Source: an uncultured Roseibium sp.
GTDB taxonomy: Bacteria; Pseudomonadota; Alphaproteobacteria; Rhizobiales; Stappiaceae
DNA: 64,000 nt
NCBI RefSeq assembly: GCF_947499295.1
Contig: NZ_CANMNP010000003.1
Coordinates: 62,001-126,000, forward strand
Reading direction: 5' to 3'
Shown here piece after piece: positions 16,457 through 24,925 of the stretch (position 1 is its first letter; every line of letters begins with the position of its first letter). Made by a program: the position numbers and the translations under genes. The notes beneath the pieces are model-generated. The model was not told the DNA's origin. It did no database searches and saw only the letters and a program-made list of their open reading frames with translations.

Positions 16457-16917
16457 GTAAGGTCCTTAATTTCCAAAGCCTCAGGCGTGCCCTGGACAGT
16501 CTTTAGAATGTGAAATGTCTGCTCCAGGCGCTCAAACGCGTTTGCACGCAAGGCGGCCGGCTTTCTGTTTTCCAGATCGCAGACGCGGTTATATGCAAAA
16601 TCAAATAGCTTCTTTGTATCTGTTGGGCGTGCCGGCCCGTCGGAATTGTCATTCACGGGAACAGATGTGTTGTCTGCTGGCCTGACGGTCTTGGGCAGCG
16701 GAATGCCAAGTCCCTGATGCAACAGAAGTAGTTCGACCGCTTGCAAACGCTGATGGCCGTTTTTCAATTTCCATAGCTTTGAACTGCTTATCCCAAGTAG
16801 GGTATTGATTTGCTTATCGGAATGCTCGGCCAAAATTGCCAGAAACCAGTCGTGGACGAGCTGTTCCAGGTTCTGGACCGCCTCGGATTCGGCGTCTGTC
16901 TCAACTTGTAGCGACAC
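16453..16917 (-). CDS. HTH-like hypothetical protein, first gene of three-gene operon
   Basis: 154 residues. Residues 30-70 (HSDKQINTLLGISSSKLWKL, then KNGHQRLQAVELLLLHQGLG) look like an XRE-type helix-turn-helix: an 'IN.LLGIS.SKLWKLKNG' helix pair followed by the two further helices and 'GIPLP'. A polar linker (90-115) leads to a helical C-terminus. It could be a repressor controlling its own operon, or a DNA-binding subunit. The 206 bases upstream (16918-17123) are AT-rich and hold the likely promoter. The operon has lower GC than its neighbours. Confidence 0.6.
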   Translation of the reverse strand: MSLQVETDAESEAVQNLEQLVHDWFLAILAEHSDKQINTLLGISSSKLWKLKNGHQRLQAVELLLLHQGLGIPLPKTVRPADNTSVPVNDNSDGPARPTDTKKLFDFAYNRVCDLENRKPAALRANAFERLEQTFHILKTVQGTPEALEIKDLT

Positions 16918-17123
16918 GTGCGAGTTCCTGTGTCTAGAATCGATATTTCGAATTTGGTGTAATTTTGTCTAAAATAGACACGGGTTTTCAGAAAAAGCAA
17001 CGCAACGTTTCTGTGATCGTGACTTAGAGTTCGAAACAATGCTTCAATGGTTAACGAGAAGGCCGTCGTTTCAAGGCGAGATTCAGTCTGCGATTTGTAA
17101 GTTTAAATCGGCGGTCTTGTTGC

Positions 17124-17699
17124 TCAGCGTTCATAAATACTCATGACAACGCCCGACTGGGTGGCTTCCAGTTTCTTGAGCGTAAATCCACTCAAGGAGC
17201 CCGTTTCCTGGAAAAGACGTTTGCCGGATCCGGCAACGACCGGAAATGTCCAAAGCCGAAATTCGTCTATCAGGTCGTGCCGGGCCAGCAGCTGGATAAG
17301 TTGCCAGCTGCCATGTACCTGGAGCAAAGGCCCGGTTGATGCCTTCAGTCTTCTGATCGCTGTCACCGGATCGCCGTTCAGTTTTCGAGAATTCGACCAG
17401 GTCAACTCATCCATTGTTGTTGTTGCGACATACTTCCTAGCTGCATTCATGATACGGGCAGGGGTGCTGTCCTCCGCTTCCGGCCAGTGGCCGGCAAAAA
17501 GCTGATAGGTCTTTCGCCCGAACAGCATGTCATAGGTCTCGTTCATGGCCTCGCGCTGCACCTGTTCCATGACGTCTTGCCAGAAGGGCGCTGCCCAACC
17601 GCCTGCCTTAAAACCGCCTGATCGATCTTCATCGGGTGAACTGGGCGACTGCATCACGCCGTCCATCGTTACAAAGGTCAGAATTGCCAGTTTTCTCAT
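17124..17699 (-). CDS. DHFR/RibD-C-like reductase family protein
   Basis: 191 residues with the pattern of the YyaP/YwjB group of RibD C-terminal-like proteins: KLAILTFVTMDGVMQSP at the N-terminus, LFGRKTYQLFAGHWP near residue 60, HGSWQLIQLLARHDLIDEFR (about 130-149) and FPVVAGSGKRLF. These NADPH-binding proteins resemble dihydrofolate reductase, but most lack a proven substrate. Its start overlaps the stop of the SRPBCC gene by ATGA, so it is the third gene of the arsR-led operon; this trio is common in bacteria. Confidence 0.85.
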   Translation of the reverse strand: MRKLAILTFVTMDGVMQSPSSPDEDRSGGFKAGGWAAPFWQDVMEQVQREAMNETYDMLFGRKTYQLFAGHWPEAEDSTPARIMNAARKYVATTTMDELTWSNSRKLNGDPVTAIRRLKASTGPLLQVHGSWQLIQLLARHDLIDEFRLWTFPVVAGSGKRLFQETGSLSGFTLKKLEATQSGVVMSIYER

Positions 17700-18154
17700 G
17701 TCGCAGGTCCTTCGATTAAGACGTCGGTTAAAACGTCCAACGTGCTTTCCCAGCCCTCCTGGTGCACCGTGCAGGCCATGTCGTTGGGAATGCCTTCATG
17801 TACAATTTTGACTTCGGTGGCCCCGCCGGATTGTTCGAAGTGAAATGTGACGCGCATTGGTACTCCCGCGAGCGGGTCGGGAGCTTCCCAAACCCAGGTC
17901 ATCCTGATTGCCTGGTCTCGCTCTATTTCTTCGAAAGTGCCCCTGACTACGGGTCTCCTTCCGTCGGGCAATAGCCAGGCCAGGCGATAGGTGCCGCCAA
18001 TGCGAAATTCGTAAGTCAAAATCTCGACAGGTGTGTCCCGGTTTGGTTTGAACCATCTGGCAAGCGCGGAAGGATCGGCAAATGCTGCAAAAATCCGGCT
18101 GCAAGGGGCCGCAATTATCCGGCTGACGATCAACGGAATCTGGGGTTCCATCAT
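17696..18154 (-). CDS. SRPBCC (AHSA1-like) domain protein
   Basis: 152 residues from ATG 18154, which overlaps the ArsR stop as ATGA; the open frame extends upstream but only inside arsR. The START/Bet v1-like AHSA1 pattern is clear: IAAPCSRIFAAFADPSALAR, WFKP, the GGTYRL strand, RMTWVWE, and the long C-terminal helix starting HQEGWESTLDVLTDVL. Such proteins bind hydrophobic ligands. Together with the ArsR regulator and the reductase they form a small stress or detoxification unit of unknown ligand. Confidence 0.85.
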   Translation of the reverse strand: MMEPQIPLIVSRIIAAPCSRIFAAFADPSALARWFKPNRDTPVEILTYEFRIGGTYRLAWLLPDGRRPVVRGTFEEIERDQAIRMTWVWEAPDPLAGVPMRVTFHFEQSGGATEVKIVHEGIPNDMACTVHQEGWESTLDVLTDVLIEGPAT

Positions 18155-18525
18155 TCTGTGACCTCGTCTTTTCGGTCCATTGACTGAAGCTCTGGTTGCG
18201 CTTCGGTAACGAAACATTCCAGGTTCTGAAGGGCACCTTCCCAGAACGTTCGATGCCGTGAAATCCAGTCTTCTGCCTGTTTCATGCTATCGGCGACAAG
18301 GTGGAAATGGTGGACGCGCCCGTTGACCTCCCGGCGAACAAGACCGGCGCTTTCAAGCACCTTCAAGTGTTTGGAGATTGTTGGTTGTGCGGCGCTGAAT
18401 GGTGCACGCAGCTCTCCGGCGGACAAAGCTCCGCGGCTTGCAAGCATTGAAATCATCTCGCGTCGGGTTCCATCCCCCAGAGCATGGAAGGCACGGTCGA
18501 GGTTGTTTTGATAATGTATAGCCAT
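18151..18525 (-). CDS. ArsR-family transcriptional regulator
   Basis: 124 residues. Winged helix: LDRAFHALGDGTRREMISML, LSAGELRAPF, AAQPTISKHLKVLESAGLV, VNGRVHHFHLV. No CxCxxC metal site is visible, so this belongs to the non-metal ArsR group commonly paired with AHSA1 proteins. It heads the operon, and a perfect palindrome covers its start codon, suggesting autorepression. Confidence 0.9.
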   Translation of the reverse strand: MAIHYQNNLDRAFHALGDGTRREMISMLASRGALSAGELRAPFSAAQPTISKHLKVLESAGLVRREVNGRVHHFHLVADSMKQAEDWISRHRTFWEGALQNLECFVTEAQPELQSMDRKDEVTE

Positions 18526-18534
18526 ATGGCTATA
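18517..18534. promoter_or_regulatory. Palindromic operator at the arsR start
   Basis: TATAGCCATATGGCTATA is a perfect 18-base palindrome. It includes the ArsR start codon (complement of 18523-18525) and the AT-rich region just upstream. ArsR proteins bind such symmetric sites. Confidence 0.65.
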
Positions 18535-18665
18535 TTATAGAAGCTGCTCAGTGCGTCAAGACCAGAGCGCCGCAATTGCAATCGGTAGGCCCTGAAGCTG
18601 GAAGGCACGCGTTCTCATCCGGAACGACGTGCCGTGGTGGGAGCTGATTGATCGAGAAGGAAATG

Positions 18666-18692
18666 GGCCTCGGCGCGAGTGCGTCCGAGGCC
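18666..18692 (-). terminator. Intrinsic terminator after the MBL hydrolase gene
   Basis: GGCCTCGG (18666-18673) and CCGAGGCC (18685-18692) form a perfect 8-pair stem with an 11-base loop, 17 bases after the stop of the minus-strand MBL gene. On the minus strand CATTTCCTTC follows. The T run is interrupted, so efficiency is uncertain. Confidence 0.5.
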
Positions 18693-18708
18693 GATCTGAG
18701 ACATCGGT

Positions 18709-19773
18709 TCAGTTGGAGGACGTCAACATCACGGAGGCGAGATCCTGACCAACGGTGGTTTCTCCTTCAAAACCACTCTTTGAAACCGCATCGCGGTAGT
18801 CGTCCTCGCTCAGCGCGCCGTTGGGCAGTTTATAGGGGCCCTGACGTGGTGCGCCGACTGGAGGGATCAGATGGGTCAGCATCAAGTGTTTGGCACCGGC
18901 CCGCTTGGCGAGATGGCCAAGATCGGTGGCATTGCTTTGCCTGAAGAATATCGGAGGTGGAAAACCTGTACCGCCGTCAGGACCCATCACAGGATGAATT
19001 GTCGAATGGACTACGATGTCCGCACCTGCTGCAAGCTTTTCAACCTGATCAGAGGTGGAGGTCTGGCGGGGGGGCTTGCGTATGTCGTTACCGGCATCTC
19101 CGCCTATGACCACACTGCCGGCTGGCGTGTCGACACGATAGGATGCATGTCCGGCAATGTGAGTCGAGCGAATGGCGCTGACCGACACATCGCCTTTCGA
19201 CCAGACTTCCTTTGCCTCATCTGCCGGTTTGAAGTCCTTGACGGTAATAAGTTCGGCCGGTCCGCCGGGCAAGCGTTTCTTGTTTTCTGCAAGGCGTTGT
19301 GCGATCTCGCCGGACTGGATCAGAGAAACGCCGATATGTTTGGCAAAGCGTGCGCAGCTCAATGAAAAGCCGAGCGGCGATTTCGTCTCCTCACTACAGA
19401 CAAGGTCGACTTTCGGGCCACCGGAATTGAAATGCCAGCGCAATTGCATCATGTCGGCAAGACCTTCGGTGTGGTCTGAGTGCAGGTGCGTCAGAAAAAC
19501 CGCATCGAGCTGGCCTACGGGTACACCGGCTTGACTGAGGCGCTGTGTGGTGCCGCGCCCGGTGTCGAACTGCAACCGAACGTCATTGCATTTGTTTTCA
19601 ACCGAACCGAATTGCACGAGCGTTCCAGCGCCTGCCTGCCCCTTGAATACAGGTGGCCCACCTTGTGTCCCGGTGAGGGTTACTTTCAGGCAGCTTTCTG
19701 CCTGAGCGCCTGTGGCAACAAGCAGGCATGCACCGAAGAAAACGGCACCAACCAGTTTCCGTGTCATGTTCAC
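18709..19773 (-). CDS. Exported MBL-fold hydrolase (RNase Z/arylsulfatase-like)
   Basis: 354 residues with a Sec signal (cleavage near GAQAES). The zinc motif HLHSDH lies in FLTHLHSDHTEGLADMMQL, with further ligands in STHIAGHASY, VIGGDAGND and LMLTHLIPP. This is the layout of periplasmic MBL proteins related to RNase Z and AtsA-type sulfatases. The enzyme would hydrolyse an ester, lactone or sulfate in the periplasm. A copy of the regulon operator (19804-19817) lies 31 bases upstream, linking it to the catabolic genes that follow. Confidence 0.8.
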   Translation of the reverse strand: MNMTRKLVGAVFFGACLLVATGAQAESCLKVTLTGTQGGPPVFKGQAGAGTLVQFGSVENKCNDVRLQFDTGRGTTQRLSQAGVPVGQLDAVFLTHLHSDHTEGLADMMQLRWHFNSGGPKVDLVCSEETKSPLGFSLSCARFAKHIGVSLIQSGEIAQRLAENKKRLPGGPAELITVKDFKPADEAKEVWSKGDVSVSAIRSTHIAGHASYRVDTPAGSVVIGGDAGNDIRKPPRQTSTSDQVEKLAAGADIVVHSTIHPVMGPDGGTGFPPPIFFRQSNATDLGHLAKRAGAKHLMLTHLIPPVGAPRQGPYKLPNGALSEDDYRDAVSKSGFEGETTVGQDLASVMLTSSN

Positions 19774-19803
19774 CTCCCATCGATTTATGATTTATTATTC
19801 TAA

Positions 19804-19817
19804 TAATATCGATTTTA
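19804..19817. promoter_or_regulatory. Putative GntR operator, copy 1
   Basis: TAATATCGATTTTA, 31 bases before the MBL hydrolase start. It differs at one position from the perfect palindrome in front of the GntR gene (28513-28526). It overlaps a second inverted repeat, TATTATTCTAATAATA (19793-19808). Confidence 0.6.
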
Positions 19818-19892
19818 AGTTTGTATGCAATATTACATCGACAACGCGCGGTGCCGTCGCTACGGAAAGGTGAAGGATTTCAGGGATTGCCG

Positions 19893-21167
19893 TTAGGCAG
19901 CCGGTACTTGGTCCTGATTGCTCAAGTCCTGCTTTCTGGCTGAGCCATCCAACGAACGAATTTCCGAACTCGCTGCGATCTCCTGTCGCGTGGCAAAGCC
20001 TTCGTGGTTCTGAGGAACTTTGGCAAGGTCATATAGATAATTGACCATAACGCCAGCCGACTGGGATGTGCCCTTTTCGGAAAGATCAGCATCGGCATGA
20101 ACTGCGTGAACAAGCGCGCCGTTGCCAAGGTGGAAGCGGGCGACAGGATCGAGCGGCAGGCCGTCCTTCCGTTTTGCAGACATAAGATAATGCGCGGCAA
20201 GCAGTTTGAGCTGCCTGGCGTCAGCTCCCTCGTATGAAATTCCCTCATGGGTCAGCCAGCGCGTGAGGCCAGGAATGGGTGACAGGGTCACAAAGGTCTT
20301 CAAATCCGGCAGCTCGGCGGCAAGATCCGTGGCCACTTGTTTGATTAAGGAATTGCCGAAAGAAATACCGGCGAGGCCTGCCTGACAGTTGGATATGGAA
20401 TAGAAAACAGCTGTCCTTGCCTTTTCCGCCGTGATCGGTTCGCGGCCTTCTGCCAGCAAGTCCTGAACTGAACCTGGAATGTCGCTTGTCAGGGCCACTT
20501 CAACGAATATCAGGGGCTCGTCCGGCATGGATGGATGAAAGAACGCAAAGCATCTGCGATCGACCGGTGCGAGACGACGTCGCAGATCTTCCCAGCTACC
20601 GATTTCATGCACGGCCTCATAGGCAATGATCTTTTCAAGAATATGTGCAGGACTTTCCCAGCTGATCGGGCGAAGGACCAGAAAGCCCCGATTGAACCAG
20701 GACAAAAACAAATGACGAAAATCCTGGTCGAGTGCCTGTAGCTCGTGATCCGTTCCACCAAGCCGCAATAGATCCGCACGCATCTGAACCAGAATTTGCG
20801 TTGCCCCGGGTATCTGGTTCAAGCGGCGGATCAGTTCCTGGCGATCAGGTTCCACTGACGCCATGAAATCCCGATAGGTCTGTTTGCTTGGGCTGGCTTC
20901 ATAAGCGTCCAGCGTTTCGCGCACCTGGTCCGGATCAATGTTCATGTCTCCGGCAAGATGATGGAAGAAGGTCAGCTTCCCCTCATCGGTCAGCTCCTGG
21001 TATCGCAACAGGATCTGGTCGGCAATTGTGAGCCCGGTGACATCACCCGTTGCGCCGACAAGCGCTTCAATGAGGTCCTCAAGCGAACGGCCGTCCAATT
21101 GCGCAGTTGGTCCTCTGAAATACCGGCGCTCAAAGATTGTCGACAGCAAATCGCCAAGAATGGTCAT
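19893..21167 (-). CDS. Malonyl-CoA decarboxylase
   Basis: 424 residues from ATG 21167 (SD GGAGCC); the open frame goes 72 bases further upstream without an SD. MLYCD family: the helical N-terminal domain includes LTFFHHLAGDMNID, and the catalytic domain has AYEAVHEIGSWEDLRRRL, RRCFAFFHPSMPDEPLIFVE, YSISNCQAGLAGISFGNSLI and LSPIPGLTRWL. It converts malonyl-CoA to acetyl-CoA and CO2. Here it stands in a catabolic cluster and may handle malonyl-CoA made from a C3 product of ring breakdown. It lies 96 bases after the YCII gene on the same strand. Confidence 0.88.
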   Translation of the reverse strand: MTILGDLLSTIFERRYFRGPTAQLDGRSLEDLIEALVGATGDVTGLTIADQILLRYQELTDEGKLTFFHHLAGDMNIDPDQVRETLDAYEASPSKQTYRDFMASVEPDRQELIRRLNQIPGATQILVQMRADLLRLGGTDHELQALDQDFRHLFLSWFNRGFLVLRPISWESPAHILEKIIAYEAVHEIGSWEDLRRRLAPVDRRCFAFFHPSMPDEPLIFVEVALTSDIPGSVQDLLAEGREPITAEKARTAVFYSISNCQAGLAGISFGNSLIKQVATDLAAELPDLKTFVTLSPIPGLTRWLTHEGISYEGADARQLKLLAAHYLMSAKRKDGLPLDPVARFHLGNGALVHAVHADADLSEKGTSQSAGVMVNYLYDLAKVPQNHEGFATRQEIAASSEIRSLDGSARKQDLSNQDQVPAA

Positions 21168-21263
21168 GGGCGGCTCCGATCGTCTGACGGCTCTGTTTAA
21201 TAAGATAGGGGCGTTGAGGCAGCGCCGACACTCCCCCAAAAAGGCAATGCCTCCTCCTGGGTG

Positions 21264-21650
21264 TCAGGAGAAGCTGACCTTCTTGCCGGACAAACCAACG
21301 GAAATCGTGAAACTGCCTTCATTGATCAGCCATCGGCGAATGGTGAAGGTTCTGACACCGCGCTTGTGCATTGGATCATTCTCGGCAAGCGCTTTTGCAT
21401 CTTCAAGTGACGCTGCCCGATAAATGATCATGCCTTCGCCATTCATATCTTCACCTGTCGCGTCAGACACCGGTCCGGCAAAAACCAGTTTCCCATCCTG
21501 TTCGAGCTCGGCCTGATATGCCAGGTGGTCCGGCAGTGTGCCCGGCAGGTCGACATCCGGTCCAGCTGGTACGGAATTCACAACAAAGAGCTCAAGTGCG
21601 AGCGCTCCGCGATCCTTGGCAATACGCTTGTAGTCTGCCCATTTTGGCAT
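21264..21650 (-). CDS. YCII-domain protein
   Basis: 128 residues from ATG 21650, with the strong SD AAGGAGACC. YCII-related ferredoxin-like fold: PDHLAYQAELEQDGKLVFAG, MIIYRAASLEDAKALAENDP and the C-terminal RRWLINEGSFTI. Some family members are muconolactone isomerase-like or dehalogenase-like enzymes in aromatic pathways, which would fit this cluster; that is an inference. It is divergent from the FAH gene and shares the regulon operator at 21680-21693. Confidence 0.78.
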   Translation of the reverse strand: MPKWADYKRIAKDRGALALELFVVNSVPAGPDVDLPGTLPDHLAYQAELEQDGKLVFAGPVSDATGEDMNGEGMIIYRAASLEDAKALAENDPMHKRGVRTFTIRRWLINEGSFTISVGLSGKKVSFS

Positions 21651-21679
21651 GATAGGTCTCCTTCTTTCTGGCACTTTAA

Positions 21680-21693
21680 AAAAATCGATATTA
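21680..21693. promoter_or_regulatory. Putative GntR operator, copy 2
   Basis: AAAAATCGATATTA in the divergent gap between the YCII and FAH genes. It directly abuts a TTGACA (21695-21700) that could be the -35 of the plus-strand operon, so binding there would block it. The core ATCGATATTA is identical to that in front of the GntR gene. Confidence 0.6.
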
Positions 21694-21754
21694 TTTGACA
21701 ATCTTTAAGATAGTCGTCAAAGTATCAAAAATTACAGAAACACCGAGGCGTATA

Positions 21755-22636
21755 ATGCGGTTTATTGTAGGGACAGGTTTGTCGGGGCAGGGTGTCTTTC
21801 TCGTCGATGGGGATTGGGCCTGGAACCTGACGGCGATTGACGGACGGGTTGGCACGGATCTGAGGCCGCTGATCGAAGGATTGGTGGATCTGGACAGCCT
21901 TGCAGGGCAAAAGAACAAGGTGGACGCTGAGCCGGTCACTTCCTTGACGCCTGGACTTCCGGTCACCCGCCCCGGCAAGATTATCTGCCTTGGTCTTAAT
22001 TATGTCGACCACATCAAGGAAGGCGGCTACGACGTGCCGGTCTATCCGGCGCTCTTCATGCGGTGCAACACATCCATGATCCCAGCCGGTGCGCCTATGG
22101 TCCGCCCGTCGTGCTCCGAACAGCTCGACTATGAGGCGGAGCTGATGGTGATCATCGGCAAGGGCGGCAAGCATATCAGCGAAAAAGACGCCCTCGATTA
22201 TGTGTTTGGCTATACGATTTTCAATGATGGATCGGTGCGGGAATACCAACGCAAGACCCACCAGTGGACACCGGGCAAGAATTTCGACGCAACAGGGCCG
22301 ATCGGTCCGGTCATCGTGACACCTGATGAGCTGCCGGAAGGCGCTGAAGGGCTCAAGATTGAGTCTCGTGTCGGTTCTGAAATACTGCAGAGCGCATCCA
22401 CGTCGGACATGCTCTGGAGCGTTGCGCGCACGATTGCAACTGTCTCGGAATTCTCAACTCTCGAACCAGGAGATCTCCTGGCCATGGGAACACCTCCGGG
22501 TGTTGGGCATGCCAAGAAGCCGCCACGCTGGCTACGCCCGGGTGAAACCGTTGAGGTCGAGATCGAAGGTATCGGTGTTTGCGCAAATCCGATTGTCGCG
22601 GAAGAGGACCAAGTGACGACGGAGGCGGCTGAATGA
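21755..22636 (+). CDS. FAH-family hydrolase/isomerase
   Basis: 293 residues from ATG 21755 (GAGG SD). The fumarylacetoacetase fold is clear: KIICLGLNYVDHIKEGGYDV (about 76-95), LDYEAELMVIIGKGGKHI, VFGYTIFNDGSVREYQRKTH, KNFDATGPIGPVIV, and MGTPPGVGHAKKPP near the C-terminus. Metal ligands E-x-E and the downstream D are present. Relatives cleave or hydrate 2-oxo-dienoates or acylpyruvates, so this should process a ring-cleavage product. First gene of the plus-strand operon; its stop overlaps the next start as ATGA. Confidence 0.87.
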   Translation: MRFIVGTGLSGQGVFLVDGDWAWNLTAIDGRVGTDLRPLIEGLVDLDSLAGQKNKVDAEPVTSLTPGLPVTRPGKIICLGLNYVDHIKEGGYDVPVYPALFMRCNTSMIPAGAPMVRPSCSEQLDYEAELMVIIGKGGKHISEKDALDYVFGYTIFNDGSVREYQRKTHQWTPGKNFDATGPIGPVIVTPDELPEGAEGLKIESRVGSEILQSASTSDMLWSVARTIATVSEFSTLEPGDLLAMGTPPGVGHAKKPPRWLRPGETVEVEIEGIGVCANPIVAEEDQVTTEAAE

Positions 22637-23313
22637 ACATGATGGCGTCCAAGGCTCCTTCAGGCGAAGCGCTCGCTAAACTGAGGGCGGAAGCGCAAGC
22701 AACGATAAGAGAGCTGCGTGACCGGATCGAGACGCTTGACAATGACAGCATCGATCTGATCCTGCGCACAGCCCGTTCGCATTATGCCTGGCAGGACAAG
22801 CCTGTTCCGCGAGAATTGCTGGAAATCATTTACGACATCACAGCTGCGGGCCCGACCAGCATGAACTCATGCCCGGCGCGTTTCTTCTTTGTCGAAACGG
22901 CCGAAGCCAAGCAGCGTCTGGCCAAGTCGCTGAAGGACAAGAACATCGACAAGATGATGTCTGCGCCGGTTTCCGTGATCATTGCGCATGACGTCGATTT
23001 CTGGAAAGAGCTGCCTTATCTTTTTCCTCATGAGGACCGGCGGCCACATTTCATGGACAAGCCGGAGCATTCCGAGGTGACTGCCTTTCGCAATGGAACC
23101 CTGCAGGGCGCTTATTTTATGATTGCGGCGCGTGCAGTTGGACTGGACGTTGGCGCCATGTCCGGGTTTTCCAATGCGATAGTCGATGAAGAATTCTTCT
23201 CGGGCACATCTCTGAAATCCAATTTCCTTTGCAATCTCGGTTATGCAGACGAAACGGCTCTGTTTCAGAAATTGCCAAGGCTGCCGTTCGACACGGCCTG
23301 TAAGTTTCTGTGA
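22633..23313 (+). CDS. RutE/HadB-like nitroreductase-family protein
   Basis: 226 residues. Matches the RutE group: ARSHYAWQDKPVPRELLEII, AAGPTSMNSCPARFFFVET, KMMSAPVSVIIAHD, FRNGTLQGAYFMIAARAVGL and SNFLCNLGYAD. FMN-dependent RutE reduces malonic semialdehyde to 3-hydroxypropionate in pyrimidine breakdown, although this family is broad and other substrates are possible. A malonyl-CoA decarboxylase in the same cluster hints at C3 intermediates. The N-terminus is about 30 residues longer than E. coli RutE. Coupled to the FAH gene by ATGA. Confidence 0.8.
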   Translation: MNMMASKAPSGEALAKLRAEAQATIRELRDRIETLDNDSIDLILRTARSHYAWQDKPVPRELLEIIYDITAAGPTSMNSCPARFFFVETAEAKQRLAKSLKDKNIDKMMSAPVSVIIAHDVDFWKELPYLFPHEDRRPHFMDKPEHSEVTAFRNGTLQGAYFMIAARAVGLDVGAMSGFSNAIVDEEFFSGTSLKSNFLCNLGYADETALFQKLPRLPFDTACKFL

Positions 23314-23323
23314 GGTTAAGTCT

Positions 23324-23779
23324 GTGGCCTTGAGGGAAAAAACAGTCGTCAAACTCCGGGTACAGGCAAATGGCCTGTCTCATTCGCGGACCGATATCGG
23401 CATTCGTGATGTCAGCTATTCGATTGATGAGCCGGTAGCACGTGGCGGGACCAATCTTGGACCTGCGCCGACCGAGGCAGCCCTAGGAGCACTGGCTGGG
23501 TGCACCAATGTCATCGGGCATAAATGCGCTGCGAAACTCGGCGTCGATATCGGTCACCTGGAAATAGAAATTACCTGCGAATTCGACCGCAGGGGCGTCA
23601 CGCTGGAGGAAGAGATTGACGTTCCCTTCGTTGCATTGCGTCAGGTTGTGAGCGCCGATGGAAGTCTTTCAGAAGACGATCTTCGGCTGGTCGGCGATGA
23701 AGTCGCAAAATACTGTCCCTTGTCCAAACTGTTCGAACAGTCAGGGACCAAACTTGAGACGATCTGGCAAAAAGCCTGA
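23324..23779 (+). CDS. OsmC-family protein
   Basis: 151 residues starting at GTG 23324, chosen for the GAGG SD eight bases upstream. OsmC fold: GLSHSRTDIGIRDVSYSIDE, GPAPTEAALGALAGCTNVIG with the first redox Cys, and VAKYCPLSKLFEQSG with the second. The Cys pair is the peroxidase or thiol site in OsmC/Ohr proteins. In catabolic operons such proteins probably remove reactive by-products; the role here is inferred. It lies 10 bases after the nitroreductase gene. Confidence 0.83.
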   Translation: MALREKTVVKLRVQANGLSHSRTDIGIRDVSYSIDEPVARGGTNLGPAPTEAALGALAGCTNVIGHKCAAKLGVDIGHLEIEITCEFDRRGVTLEEEIDVPFVALRQVVSADGSLSEDDLRLVGDEVAKYCPLSKLFEQSGTKLETIWQKA

Positions 23780-23809
23780 CGGTCTCGCTTTCTTTGGGAG
23801 GAGAATGCC

Positions 23810-24895
23810 ATGATTGGAAAACTGACAAGACGGAGCGCCTTGGCGCTGGCTTTCCTGAGTGCAACAGCAGTTCCGTCCTTTGCGACGGAAACGATCAAGG
23901 CTGTGGTCATTGACGGATATCCGGCTAGAGCGCTTTGGGTGAAGGAGTTCACAAACTTCTTTATTCCGGAAGTCGATAAACGTCTTGCTGAAACCGGCAA
24001 CTACAAGATGGATTGGCAGGAGAGCTATGGCGGTTCCATTGTCAAACCGAAGGGCGTGCTGGAAGGTGTGAAACTCGGGCTGGGCGACATCGGTATCGTC
24101 ACGACGATTTTCCATTCCTCCAAGTTGCCAAGTCAGGCGCTTGCGGCCGTAACACCGTTCATTGCTCCCGATTCCCGGGCGGTTGCCAAAGCGGTGGATG
24201 AGATTGCCAAGGAATTCCCGACGATGCAGAAGGAATTCGAGGCACAAAACCAGGTTTATCTGGCAACCGGCGTAGTGCTTGATACCTATCAGCTGTTCTC
24301 CAAGGAACCGGTCAACTCGCTGAAGGATATCGAAGGCAGCAAGGTTGCAGGAGCCGGCATGAACCTGCGCTATCTTGAAGGCATCGAAGGTGCTGCAGGT
24401 GTACGTGGCGGTCTGACCGACTTTTACAACATGCTGCAGACCGGACTGGTCGACAATGCGATGCTTTGGCCGGAAGCTGCGAAAACATTCAAGATCGCGG
24501 AAGTGGCTCCATACATGCTGAAAGCCGACCTTGGTGCTGTGAATTCCAAGACGATCACGGTCAACAAGGACTATTGGGATGGCTTGCCGGACGAAGTGAA
24601 AAATGTCCTGCAGGACGTGGCTGTTGAATATCGCGACCATGTTGCCGGTATTGCCATGGACAGAGCCGATGCAAGCCGTTCGGCCTTTGTGGAGTCTGGC
24701 GGGACCGTCGTTGACTTGGACGCGGCTGAGCGGAAAAACTGGGCGGAAGCCATGCCGAACATTGCCGTCGAATGGGCCGCAGAGCTGGATTCCAAAGGTG
24801 AACCGGGCAGCGATATGCTGAAAGCTTATATGACGAAGCTGCAGGAAGCCGGGTACTCACCCGTCCGCGACTGGTCCGCAGAGCTTTCCCAGTAA
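23810..24895 (+). CDS. TRAP transporter substrate-binding protein (DctP type)
   Basis: 361 residues with a Sec signal (cleavage near SFATET). DctP/TAXI-like layout: AVVIDGYPARALWVKEF, GSIVKPKGVLEGVKLGLGDI, ELFSKEP-type strand (YQLFSKEPVNSLKDIEG), GVRGGLTDFYNMLQTGLVDN and the C-terminal helix KLQEAGYSPVRDW. It binds a carboxylate ligand in the periplasm for the DctQM pair encoded next. The ligand is probably the growth substrate of this cluster (an aromatic or other acid); it cannot be named from sequence. Confidence 0.87.
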   Translation: MIGKLTRRSALALAFLSATAVPSFATETIKAVVIDGYPARALWVKEFTNFFIPEVDKRLAETGNYKMDWQESYGGSIVKPKGVLEGVKLGLGDIGIVTTIFHSSKLPSQALAAVTPFIAPDSRAVAKAVDEIAKEFPTMQKEFEAQNQVYLATGVVLDTYQLFSKEPVNSLKDIEGSKVAGAGMNLRYLEGIEGAAGVRGGLTDFYNMLQTGLVDNAMLWPEAAKTFKIAEVAPYMLKADLGAVNSKTITVNKDYWDGLPDEVKNVLQDVAVEYRDHVAGIAMDRADASRSAFVESGGTVVDLDAAERKNWAEAMPNIAVEWAAELDSKGEPGSDMLKAYMTKLQEAGYSPVRDWSAELSQ

Positions 24896-24925
24896 AGCGC
24901 AGACTGCGCAAAGTGGAGCGCCAGA

